The position numbers were made by a program, and so were the translations under genes. Of a DNA stretch of 53,862 bases, positions 16,937-25,015 are shown one piece after another. The stretch spans positions 1 to 53,862 of the forward strand of contig JAAYIN010000065.1 in NCBI GenBank assembly GCA_012523405.1, read 5' to 3'. A model generated the notes under the pieces. It saw only the letters and a program-made list of their open reading frames with translations, ran no database searches and was not told the origin of the DNA. The DNA comes from Clostridiales bacterium (GTDB lineage Bacteria > Bacillota > Clostridia > Christensenellales > Aristaeellaceae). Numbering within the stretch: position 1 is the first letter of the stretch; every line of letters begins with the position of its first letter.

Positions 16937-18093
16937 ATACCGTTGTCGGGATTATTTGTGAATACGATCCGTTTCACCTTGGACACAAGCATCAATTTAA
17001 GCTAATTCGAGCGAGATTCCCCAACGCAAAAATCGTATGCCTCATGAGCGGTTGCTTTACCCAGCGGGGTATGCTGTCCCTGCACACCCCTGCCGCAAGA
17101 GCCCATGCTGCGCTGCATGGCGGTGCGGATTTAGTGCTGGAGCTTCCTGCCGCCTTCGCCCTTCGCGATGCGGAGAACTTTGCGCTTGGCGGCGTTCATA
17201 TCCTCAGTCAATTGGGCTTTATCACCCATCTTTGCTTTGGCGCGGAGGATGACACTGATCAGCTACTCCCTGCTGCTAGGTTGCTGGAAGAACCGACTAG
17301 CGAGTTCGCCTCCCTTTTGAAGTCAGAGCTTGCGACGGGTATTTCATTTGCCGCAGCGCAGGGCAATGCTCTTGCAGCCTGCCTACCCCAGTGCGCCTCG
17401 CTTCTAAACAGACCCAACAACACGCTTGCGCTCTGCTATCTGCGCGCACTGATTCGCTTAAAAAGCACTATTGTGCCGTTCCCTGTGAAACGCGTTGGCG
17501 GATACCATGACCCATCGCTGATGCTTGATACATTTCCCTCTGCAACAGCAGTGCGCCACGCATTTTTAGATGGGGATACGGCATCTGTCAGCAGTGCTTG
17601 TGGGTACAAGCTCCCTGCCTCCCCTATTTGCAAACCAGATGCATTGGACCCCGTGCTGCTATACCGCTTGCGCAGCATGACGCCAGAGGAACTTTCAAAG
17701 CTTCCCCTATGCACCGAAGGGCTTGAAAACAGGCTGTTTTCCTGCGCAAGAGATGCCGCCACGCGGGAAGGGCTCATTGCAGCCATCAAAACGAAGCGAT
17801 ATACGCATGCTCGCCTAAGCCGCTTATGCTGCCATGCCATGCTGAGTATTACATCCGATTTTTTAGCAGACCACCCTTTGCCTGAATATGTCAGATTGCT
17901 CGGATTCAAAAAAGAGAGCGCAGACCTGCTTTCATTATTCAACGAAAGCAGCATTCCTGTCATATCCAAAGCAGCCAATGCAGATACTACCAGCAGCCTC
18001 TTTGTGCTGGACACCCACGCATATGACTTATGGGCGCTTGGCGCAAGTCTCCCCGCTGGGCTGATATTCACTCAAAGCGTCGTCATTGTTTGA
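16933..18093 (+). CDS. tmcAL: tRNA(Met) cytidine acetate ligase TmcAL
   Basis: Uses ATP and acetate to form N4-acetylcytidine at the wobble position 34 of elongator tRNA-Met (formerly YlbM, DUF795). The 386-residue product begins with GIICEYDPFHLGHKHQF, where HLGH at 15-18 is the nucleotidyltransferase HxGH motif. MSGCFTQRG and GGADLVLELPAAFA follow, as in the family. The ylbM-yceD-rpmF association is known from Bacillus; here the acetate-producing pta-ackA pair is inserted between. No strong ribosome site precedes the ATG, which overlaps the stop of a short upstream ORF. Confidence 0.93.
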   Translation: MNTVVGIICEYDPFHLGHKHQFKLIRARFPNAKIVCLMSGCFTQRGMLSLHTPAARAHAALHGGADLVLELPAAFALRDAENFALGGVHILSQLGFITHLCFGAEDDTDQLLPAARLLEEPTSEFASLLKSELATGISFAAAQGNALAACLPQCASLLNRPNNTLALCYLRALIRLKSTIVPFPVKRVGGYHDPSLMLDTFPSATAVRHAFLDGDTASVSSACGYKLPASPICKPDALDPVLLYRLRSMTPEELSKLPLCTEGLENRLFSCARDAATREGLIAAIKTKRYTHARLSRLCCHAMLSITSDFLADHPLPEYVRLLGFKKESADLLSLFNESSIPVISKAANADTTSSLFVLDTHAYDLWALGASLPAGLIFTQSVVIV

Positions 18094-18139
18094 TTAGGCT
18101 GAAGCTATCCACTTTCATTTAGAAGGAGCATACCCGATC

Positions 18140-19867
18140 ATGAAGACTCTCTTTCCCTTTTTAAAACCCTATCGCAAGGAATGCATCATCAGCCCATTAT
18201 TTAAGCTGCTGGAAGCATTGCTTGAGCTTTTTGTCCCGCTGATCATGGCTGCGATTATTGATCATGGGATTGCAGCAAGCGATAAGGGCTACGTCATTCG
18301 CCTTGGTTTTGCACTGCTTGGGCTGGGACTGCTTGGCTTTGGTGCTTCTATCACGGCTCAGTATTTCGCAGCCAAGGCTGCTGTTGGCTTTGGCGCCCAT
18401 CTAAAGTCGGCTCTTTTTGCACATATCCAGCGTTTTTCCTATACAGAGCTTGACCGAATCGGCTCCTCCACCCTCATCAACCGATTGACATCCGACCTCA
18501 ACCAAGTACAGACAGGCGTTAACATGACGCTTCGGCTGCTGCTTCGTTCGCCCTTCATCGTCTTTGGCGCCATGATTATGGCATTTACCGTCGATAGCAA
18601 AATCGCATTGATATTCGTTGGATTGATTCCGCTGCTTGCTGCTGTCGTGATTGGGATCATGCGGCTCACACTCCCTCGTCACAAAGAGGTGCAGGGACAG
18701 CTTGACCGCGTGCTGCTTGGGACACGCGAAACCCTCACAGGCGTTCGCGTGCTTCGTGCGTTTAACAAAGAAGAGGATGAAATCAAGCAATTCAGCGAGG
18801 ATAACACCCGCCTTGCTGATATGCAGCAGCGCGTCGGTCGTCTTTCCGCCCTCATGAACCCCCTCACATTTGTGCTGGTCAACGGTGCTCTGGTGGTGCT
18901 GCTTTGGAACGGCGCATGGCAGGTGGAGCTTGGCATTTTATCGCAGGGCGCGGTGGTTGCGTTGGTGAATTATCTATCGCAGATTCTGGTTGAGCTCATT
19001 AAGCTTGCCAACCTGATCGTCACCATCACCAAAGCGATTGCCTGCGCAAACCGCATCGAAACCGTACTTTTGCAAGAACCCTCCATGGCGGAAACGCCCT
19101 CCGCGCGCGCTGTTCCTGTGAATGCAAGCGAAAGCGTATGCTTTGATCATGTCTCCACGCGCTACCAAAATGCTTCCGATGATTCGCTCACCGATGTCAG
19201 CTTCCGCGCACTTCGCGGGCAGACGATCGGTGTCATCGGCGGAACAGGTTCAGGCAAAAGCACGCTGGTCAATCTGATTCCGCGCTTTTATGATGCCAGT
19301 TTCGGCACAGTGGCAGTTGGCGGCGTGGATGTGAAAGAGCAATCCACCGAAGCGCTCAGAGAGCAAATCGCCATCGTCCCTCAAAAGGCAGTCCTCTTTA
19401 AAGGCACCATCCGCGAGAACCTTCAGTGGGGTAAACAAGGCGCTGCGGATGCCGAGCTTTGGGAAGCACTGGAAACAGCGCAGGCCGCTGATGTTGTCAA
19501 AGGCAAAAGCAGCGGGCTTGATGAATTCATCGAGCAAAACGGCCGCAACCTATCGGGCGGTCAGCGTCAACGCCTGACCATTGCACGCGCATTGGTCAAG
19601 AAACCATCGATTCTCATATTGGACGACAGCGCATCCGCGCTTGACTATGCAACCGATGCCGCCCTTCGAAAAGCCCTGCGCGAGATGCAAAGCCCCGCGA
19701 CCGTGTTCATCGTGTCACAGCGTGCTAGCTCCATTCGCTTTGCAGACCTCATATTGGTGCTGGATGACGGCGAGCTTGTCGGGAGCGGCACTCATGATCA
19801 GCTTCTGCAAAGCTGCGATGTCTATCAAGACATTTACTATTCGCAGTATCCAAAGGAGGCGATTTGA
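18140..19867 (+). CDS. ABC exporter half-transporter, subunit with degenerate ATPase site
   Basis: A 575-residue half-transporter with a six-helix exporter domain (about 15-310) and an ATPase domain. Walker A GGTGSGKST is at 367-375, Q-loop IVPQKAVLF near 412-420, signature LSGGQ at 471-475, and Walker B ILILD at 491-495. The residue after Walker B, normally catalytic Glu, is Asp496, and the switch His is replaced by Gln in IVSQRAS. This is the pattern of the TM287/BmrC-type partner in heterodimeric multidrug or lipid exporters, with one inactive nucleotide site. AAGGAG precedes the ATG. The next gene encodes the other half. The substrate cannot be read from the sequence. Confidence 0.92.
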   Translation: MKTLFPFLKPYRKECIISPLFKLLEALLELFVPLIMAAIIDHGIAASDKGYVIRLGFALLGLGLLGFGASITAQYFAAKAAVGFGAHLKSALFAHIQRFSYTELDRIGSSTLINRLTSDLNQVQTGVNMTLRLLLRSPFIVFGAMIMAFTVDSKIALIFVGLIPLLAAVVIGIMRLTLPRHKEVQGQLDRVLLGTRETLTGVRVLRAFNKEEDEIKQFSEDNTRLADMQQRVGRLSALMNPLTFVLVNGALVVLLWNGAWQVELGILSQGAVVALVNYLSQILVELIKLANLIVTITKAIACANRIETVLLQEPSMAETPSARAVPVNASESVCFDHVSTRYQNASDDSLTDVSFRALRGQTIGVIGGTGSGKSTLVNLIPRFYDASFGTVAVGGVDVKEQSTEALREQIAIVPQKAVLFKGTIRENLQWGKQGAADAELWEALETAQAADVVKGKSSGLDEFIEQNGRNLSGGQRQRLTIARALVKKPSILILDDSASALDYATDAALRKALREMQSPATVFIVSQRASSIRFADLILVLDDGELVGSGTHDQLLQSCDVYQDIYYSQYPKEAI

Positions 19868-21615
19868 TGAAAAATAAAGCACGCAAAAAAACGCTTACCA
19901 AGATATTGCTATACATCGGGCGTTATCGTTTTCATCTGATTGCATCGCTCATCCTTTGCATCATCACCGTGGCTTCTACGCTCTATGTGCCGATTTTGAC
20001 AGGTAGGATCATCGATCTGATCGTCGGCGCAGGCAACGTTGACTTCTCCCTGATCCTTCCCATTCTCCTTCAAATCGCCGTATTTGTTGGCATCACAGCA
20101 GTTACGCAATGGCTCATGGGGCTTTGCAACAACCACATGACCTACCTGACCGTTCGCGACATCAGGGCAGATGCCTTCTCCCGCATTCAGCATCTGCCGC
20201 TTTCCTATCTCGATCAAAGTCCGACAGGCGATCTGGTCAGCCGCGTGATTGCGGATGTCGACCAATTTGCAGATGGTCTGCTCATGGGCTTCACCCAGCT
20301 CTTCACAGGAATCCTCACAATCCTTGGAACGCTGTATTTCATGTTTTCAGTCAATGCCATCATCGCCATCGCGGTTGTTGTCATCACGCCCCTATCGCTC
20401 GTCGTGTCAGCGGTGATTGCCAAGAGCACCTACAAGATGTTCCTGCTGCAAACCAAAACACGCGGCGAACAAACTGCGCTGATCGATGAAATGATCACAA
20501 ACCAGAAGGTAGTACGAGCATTCTCTATGGAGGACGAGGTACAAGAGCGTTTTGATGAGGTGAATGAGCGCTTGGAGGGTTTCAGCCTTCGCGCTATTTT
20601 CTATTCGTCCATCACCAATCCTGCGACCCGATTCATCAATGCACTGGTCTATGCTTGCGTAGGCGTTGTGGGCGCGATTATCGCCATCACATCAGGCGGC
20701 ATCAGCATAGGTCAGCTCTCTGCAATCCTCAGCTATGCTAACCAGTACACCAAACCCTTCAATGAAATATCAGGCGTGGTCACAGAGCTGCAAGGCGCTC
20801 TTGCCTGCGCAGACCGCGTATTTGAGCTAATTGATCAGCCCATCGAATTTCCTGACAAATCGCCAGCGCAATCGCTCGATCATGTTGATGGCTCCGCAAG
20901 CCTCACAGATGTCAGCTTCTCCTACGTCCCCGAGCAAAGGCTGATCGAGCACTTCAACCTCAGCGTGAAGCCCGGACAGCGCGTTGCCATCGTCGGCCCC
21001 ACAGGCTGCGGCAAAACCACGCTAATCAACCTGCTCATGCGCTTTTACGATGTAAACGCGGGCGAGATCACGGTGAGCGGACAATGCATCATGGATGTGA
21101 CGCGCCACAGCTTGCGCGCAAACTTCGGCATGGTGCTGCAAGAAACATGGCTGAGGAGCGGCACGATACGCGACAATATCAAGATGGCGCGAATGGATGC
21201 CACGGACGAGGAAATCATCACAGCATCCAAAGCAACCCATGCGCACAGCTTTATCAAGCGATTGCCAAACGGCTATGATACTGTCATTTCAGAGGACGGC
21301 GGCAACCTGAGTCAAGGACAAAAGCAGCTTTTATGCATCACTCGCGTGATGCTCGCGCTCCCCCCCATGCTCATCCTTGACGAAGCAACCTCCTCCATCG
21401 ATACGCGTACTGAGCAGCGCATCCAGCGCGCTTTTGAAAAGCTGATGACAGGCAGAACAAGCTTCATCGTTGCGCATCGATTGTCCACCATCCAAAACGC
21501 CGATATCATCCTAGTGATGAATCAAGGCAATGTCATCGAGCAGGGTACACATGAAGAGCTGCTAGCAGCAAACGGCTTCTACGCCAAACTCTATCAAAGT
21601 CAGTTCGCAGCATAA
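19867..21615 (+). CDS. ABC exporter half-transporter, catalytic partner
   Basis: A 582-residue partner of the preceding half-transporter. It starts at the ATG at 19867 with GGAGG 7 bases upstream, sharing one base with the previous stop (TGATG). The six-helix domain is followed by Walker A GPTGCGKTT, the Q-loop MVLQETWL, and signature LSQGQ, which deviates from LSGGQ. Walker B LILDE keeps the catalytic Glu, and the switch His is present in IVAHRLST. Together with subunit one this gives one competent and one degenerate ATP site, as in TM287/288. Confidence 0.93.
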   Translation: MKNKARKKTLTKILLYIGRYRFHLIASLILCIITVASTLYVPILTGRIIDLIVGAGNVDFSLILPILLQIAVFVGITAVTQWLMGLCNNHMTYLTVRDIRADAFSRIQHLPLSYLDQSPTGDLVSRVIADVDQFADGLLMGFTQLFTGILTILGTLYFMFSVNAIIAIAVVVITPLSLVVSAVIAKSTYKMFLLQTKTRGEQTALIDEMITNQKVVRAFSMEDEVQERFDEVNERLEGFSLRAIFYSSITNPATRFINALVYACVGVVGAIIAITSGGISIGQLSAILSYANQYTKPFNEISGVVTELQGALACADRVFELIDQPIEFPDKSPAQSLDHVDGSASLTDVSFSYVPEQRLIEHFNLSVKPGQRVAIVGPTGCGKTTLINLLMRFYDVNAGEITVSGQCIMDVTRHSLRANFGMVLQETWLRSGTIRDNIKMARMDATDEEIITASKATHAHSFIKRLPNGYDTVISEDGGNLSQGQKQLLCITRVMLALPPMLILDEATSSIDTRTEQRIQRAFEKLMTGRTSFIVAHRLSTIQNADIILVMNQGNVIEQGTHEELLAANGFYAKLYQSQFAA

Positions 21616-21621
21616 AGCAAA

Positions 21622-21655
21622 CAAAAGCCGCCCGTTCATCAACTGGCGGCTTTTG
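21622..21655 (+). terminator. ABC operon terminator
   Basis: CAAAAGCCGCC (21622-21632) pairs with GGCGGCTTTTG (21645-21655), an 11-bp stem with a 12-base loop just past the stop codon. It is followed on the plus strand by a short T tract contained in the stem end. Confidence 0.75.
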
Positions 21656-21683
21656 TGTACGGAGGGGAGACGGGGGTACGGTA

Positions 21684-21864
21684 GGGGAGCTTCGCTCATT
21701 TCATAACCCTGAACCCATTTCTCGGGGGTATCAGTCACCTATGCTACACGGCAATAGGTTTTTCAGTAGGGGGCGCCGCCCCTACAGCCCTGCTCAGGGG
21801 AGCTTCGCTCAATTTCATAACCCTGAACCCATTTCTCGGGGGGTATCAGTCACCTATGCTACAC
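21684..21864 (+). repeat. dispersed intergenic repeat, tandem copies C1 and C2
   Basis: Two direct copies of about 66 bases (21684-21749 and 21797-21864) begin GGGGAGCTTCGCTCA, contain ACCCTGAACCCATTTCTCGG, and end TATCAGTCACCTATGCTACAC, with a 113-base period. Between them lies the palindrome AGGGGGCGCCGCCCCT. The core matches the copies at 8371 and 10416. A second palindrome AGCTTTTTTCAAAAAAGCT lies at 21893-21911. The region 21656-21942 holds no gene. Confidence 0.75.
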
Positions 21865-21942
21865 AATCCGTTTTTCGGGTGGGTTTGGGAGGAGCTTTTT
21901 TCAAAAAAGCTGCCTTCCAACGTTCTCCCCAACGCCCCCCCG

Positions 21943-23139
21943 TTACTTGCGTTCCTGCACCCAGCCCTCCGTAACGCGCACCTCCGAAGCTTCGTGGAAA
22001 AGCTTCAGCACCGCAAGCTCTGCCATCAACTGCTTTTGGAAGGCAGGGGTTATGCGGAAATCCTTTTCAGGCCAGAAGCGATGAAGATGCAGCACCTTGG
22101 TCTTTCGGTCGTTGTCCAGCTCAATGCGCCCAGCAAAGCGCTCACCATAGAGCACGGGAAGCACGTATTTGGCATACTTGCGCTGGACCTCGGGGGTGTA
22201 GATTTCCCATTTGTATGAGAAGCCAAAGAGCGCTTCGATTAACTTTCGATCCCAGAGCATGCAGTCAAGCGGCGGCAGAAGACGAACGCGGCGTGTCCTC
22301 GCAGAAGGCTTTGCGCATGCTTCAAGCAGCGCAACATCCTCCGCCTTCACATATAGTTCCTTTTTCAAGTCATCTACTTGCACAGGCACAATGCGCCCGT
22401 TGGCTAGCAAATCCGCAAATGCCTTTGCACGCTCCGGTGCCTTCATGCCGTTTATCCCAAGCCATGCATCGCTTGCACCATTGGCTAGCATGCCCACCGC
22501 GCCAATGCGGCGCTCTACCTGCCATGTGTATCGCTCCTGCTCAGTCGCAAAGGGCTCTTTGGCTTGAGTGATGCTGCTTGGCAGACAATCACTCGTCAGC
22601 GCATAGCTCTTGATTGTGCCTTTTTTATGATGAATAACTAAATCTCCGCGATAATACAATGTTTCCAGGGCTGCGCGGCTTAGGGAGGTTTCAGACCAGT
22701 ACCAGTCCACGCGCTCCTTCATCTCCAGCTCTTGTGATGTTGCATGCCCGCGCTCATGAATGGTTTGCAAAAGCTGAGGGATGATGGCATCAATCGCTTC
22801 CTTGCTTCTGCCGTGATGCCCATAATAACGCCTGACATACGCCAGGCACGGCCAATCCTCCAACTGCGTAATGCACATGTTCTTATCATAAAAATCGATC
22901 AGCTTACGATCCTTATATAGTAACTCAAAAAGCATGGCGCGGGTAAACTTCGGAACACGCGCAACAAAAGCAAGCTCATGGCTTTTCCCGCAGACATCCA
23001 CGGGATCATACTGCACGCTGCCCACTTGCTTCACATATTCCAGGATACCGTCCTTCCCCGCAAACCTGCGACAGCCAATTAGCCCGTGCTTGCTCAGCAT
23101 AAAGCGCTTTGCCTGCTCCTTGGGTATCTGCATCATCAT
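21943..23139 (-). CDS. YcaQ/AlkX-like winged-helix DNA glycosylase
   Basis: A 398-residue protein of the HTH_42 (DUF1006) family, which in E. coli includes YcaQ/AlkX, a glycosylase that unhooks DNA interstrand crosslinks. The SVQYDPV segment holds Gln43-Tyr44-Asp45, matching the catalytic Q-x-D motif reported for the YcaQ branch (AlkZ has Q-x-Q). Also visible are DKNMCITQLEDWP, YYGHHGRS and LLPPLDCMLWDR, conserved family segments. GAGGA lies 9 bases before the ATG. It is a single-gene unit with a near-consensus promoter. Activity on crosslinked or alkylated DNA is inferred from the family. Confidence 0.85.
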   Translation of the reverse strand: MMMQIPKEQAKRFMLSKHGLIGCRRFAGKDGILEYVKQVGSVQYDPVDVCGKSHELAFVARVPKFTRAMLFELLYKDRKLIDFYDKNMCITQLEDWPCLAYVRRYYGHHGRSKEAIDAIIPQLLQTIHERGHATSQELEMKERVDWYWSETSLSRAALETLYYRGDLVIHHKKGTIKSYALTSDCLPSSITQAKEPFATEQERYTWQVERRIGAVGMLANGASDAWLGINGMKAPERAKAFADLLANGRIVPVQVDDLKKELYVKAEDVALLEACAKPSARTRRVRLLPPLDCMLWDRKLIEALFGFSYKWEIYTPEVQRKYAKYVLPVLYGERFAGRIELDNDRKTKVLHLHRFWPEKDFRITPAFQKQLMAELAVLKLFHEASEVRVTEGWVQERK

Positions 23140-23186
23140 ACTTTGTCATCCTCTAAATCATCTGATATTTTGAACTAATTTGACAT

Positions 23187-23215
23187 ATTATATCATAAGA
23201 ACAAACGTTCGTCAA
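23187..23215 (-). promoter_or_regulatory. promoter with TetR-type palindrome, ycaQ-like gene
   Basis: TTGACG at 23215-23210, a 17-base spacer, and TATAAT at 23192-23187 on the minus strand. A palindrome ACAAACGTTCGT (23201-23212, 10 of 12 positions symmetric) overlaps the -35 box and spacer. Its AACGTT centre resembles operators of TetR-family repressors. No regulator gene is encoded nearby. Confidence 0.8.
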
Positions 23216-23233
23216 TCGTACTATATCCAATGA

Positions 23234-23262
23234 TTGCAAAACCCTGCGCGGTGAGTTATACT
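23234..23262 (+). promoter_or_regulatory. promoter of the glycosyltransferase-feoA unit
   Basis: TTGCAA at 23234-23239, a 17-base spacer, and TATACT at 23257-23262. The predicted transcript starts near 23269, which rules out the upstream in-frame ATG at 23230 and supports the GTG start at 23305. Confidence 0.75.
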
Positions 23263-23304
23263 ATTCAAGCACAGACATTTAATTGCGAAGGAGGCGTTTG
23301 TCCA

Positions 23305-24615
23305 GTGCGAATTACCATGATTTGCATAGGCTCAACAGGTGATGTTATGCCTTATATTGTACTTGGGCGCGAGCTGAAAGCAAGAGGCCATGAAATTACC
23401 ATCTGCGCCTTTTCAGATTTTGCCTCAACGGTAGCTGCTGAAGGAATGATTTTCAGCCCTATTTCAGGCGATGTTAAAGTATTTATGACCAACATCATGA
23501 AACCGGGCGTAAACGGTGTGGGTTTTCTAAAGCAGGTTCGCGACACCCTCGCATCCATTATCAGACCATTTTTGGCTGATCTTGAAGCTGCCTGCGTGAA
23601 TGCAGAGGCGATCATTGCCACTTTTTTTGGGCAGATCATTCAGTCTATTGCGGAAGTAAATCACGTACCCTTTATTCAAACCCATTACTTCCCCATGGAT
23701 AATAACAAAGCAACCCCCATTTCATCAGCTCCCGGGCAGAACGCAGGAAAGGCGTGGAATATTACTTCCTATCAGCTTGGTTACACCTTAATCAGCACGA
23801 TGGAGAAGTACTATCTCTCCGAGTGGCGCGAGGAACGCGGCATGGCCCCACGCAAGATGGAGCACAGACCCAACTACGAAATCAACGGTCATATCGTCCC
23901 CGTGATCTACGCATTCAGCCCCTTGATCATGCCGCGTCCAACGGACTGGGGCGAGAACATACACCTATCAGGCTATTGGTCTGAGGATAAACCCATAGAT
24001 TTTCAGCCTGATCCATCCCTTGTGCAGTTCCTGCAAGAGGGCGAAAGACCCATTTATATTGGCTTTGGCTCGATGACGGGTAATGACATGGGCGAGACGC
24101 TTGGTATTGTGCTGGAAGCCCTCCAGCAGACCGGTATCCGCGCGATTCTTGCCACTGGCTGGGGCGGAGTTGATGTGCCCAATCATCCAAATTTGTACAT
24201 CGGAGGATTTATCCCCCACGACTGGCTCTTCAGGCAGGTTCGCGCAGTGGTTCACCACGGAGGCGCGGGCACAACGGCAGCCGGCATTCTAGCGGGCAGA
24301 CCAACGCTGGTAATCCCCTTTGGCGGCGATCAGCCGTTCTGGGGCAATCGGATGCATCAGCTCGGCATTGGTCCAAAGCCCATACCACGCGAAAGGCTCA
24401 CTGTTTCCAAGCTTTCAAAGGCACTCACATTGCTCATCACCACCAAGAGCTATTCCGTTGCCGCCAAAGAGCTCGGCATCAGGCTTCGAATGGAAGAAGG
24501 CCCTGTGATCGCTGCAAATATCATTGAAAAAGAGCTGCGAAAATGGCGCCGTATCGAAGGCTTGTCCGAGGATATCGTGCCTGCTCCGACGCCCGAACAA
24601 CAGGAGATAGTATAA
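23305..24615 (+). CDS. GT1-family glycosyltransferase (sterol/macrolide-type)
   Basis: A 436-residue GT-B enzyme of family GT1. It starts at the GTG at 23305, with AAGGAGG about 10 bases upstream. The N-terminal half has IGSTGDVMPYIVLGRELKARGH, the acceptor-side signature of UGT80/MGT-like enzymes; I quote it in part as GDVMPYIVLG. The C-terminal half has YIGFGSM and the donor-binding HHGGAGTTAAG with PFGGDQPFWG. The probable donor is UDP-glucose or a similar sugar nucleotide. The acceptor may be a lipid or small hydrophobic compound. The stop overlaps the feoA start (TAATG), an unexplained operon partner. Confidence 0.88.
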   Translation: MRITMICIGSTGDVMPYIVLGRELKARGHEITICAFSDFASTVAAEGMIFSPISGDVKVFMTNIMKPGVNGVGFLKQVRDTLASIIRPFLADLEAACVNAEAIIATFFGQIIQSIAEVNHVPFIQTHYFPMDNNKATPISSAPGQNAGKAWNITSYQLGYTLISTMEKYYLSEWREERGMAPRKMEHRPNYEINGHIVPVIYAFSPLIMPRPTDWGENIHLSGYWSEDKPIDFQPDPSLVQFLQEGERPIYIGFGSMTGNDMGETLGIVLEALQQTGIRAILATGWGGVDVPNHPNLYIGGFIPHDWLFRQVRAVVHHGGAGTTAAGILAGRPTLVIPFGGDQPFWGNRMHQLGIGPKPIPRERLTVSKLSKALTLLITTKSYSVAAKELGIRLRMEEGPVIAANIIEKELRKWRRIEGLSEDIVPAPTPEQQEIV

Positions 24616-24851
24616 TGACGCCAGATGCCGCACATACATTAGCAGACCTAAGGCCCGGTGAAAGCGGGATTGTTCAAAGCGTTGGAGGTGAAGACGCGCT
24701 CCACCGACATTTGCTTGATATGGGCATCACACCGGGTGTAAAGATTTTGCTTCAAAAGACCGCGCCAATGGGCGACCCGATTGAAATCCATTTACGCGGC
24801 TATGCACTTACCCTTCGTTTAGATGACGCACGAAAGATTATTTTAAGGTAA
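24615..24851 (+). CDS. feoA: ferrous iron transport protein FeoA
   Basis: A 78-residue cytoplasmic SH3-like protein that assists FeoB in Fe(II) uptake. The ATG at 24615 shares a base with the stop of the upstream glycosyltransferase and follows GGAG at 8 bases. The segments LADLRPGESGIV, HLLDMGITPG, GDPIEIHLRGYALTLR match the family. A terminator separates it from feoB. Confidence 0.93.
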   Translation: MTPDAAHTLADLRPGESGIVQSVGGEDALHRHLLDMGITPGVKILLQKTAPMGDPIEIHLRGYALTLRLDDARKIILR

Positions 24852-24951
24852 TTATATTTTCGGGAAATGGCGCTTTGCACCTGCGATCCATCAAAATAAC
24901 CGCGCTCATTTAGTCGATCGCATCACGCACTTCATTATGATCATTGCTCCT

Positions 24952-24983
24952 ATCCCGCACCATTGTTCGTGCGGGATATTTTT
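24952..24983 (+). terminator. terminator between feoA and feoB
   Basis: ATCCCGCAC (24952-24960) pairs with GTGCGGGAT (24969-24977), followed by ATTTTTAT. The stem is perfect over 9 bp. It would reduce or end read-through from the glycosyltransferase-feoA unit. The rest of 24852-24951 shows no gene. Confidence 0.75.
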
Positions 24984-25015
24984 ATCTGATTAAATCATAA
25001 AAGAGAGATGTTATC

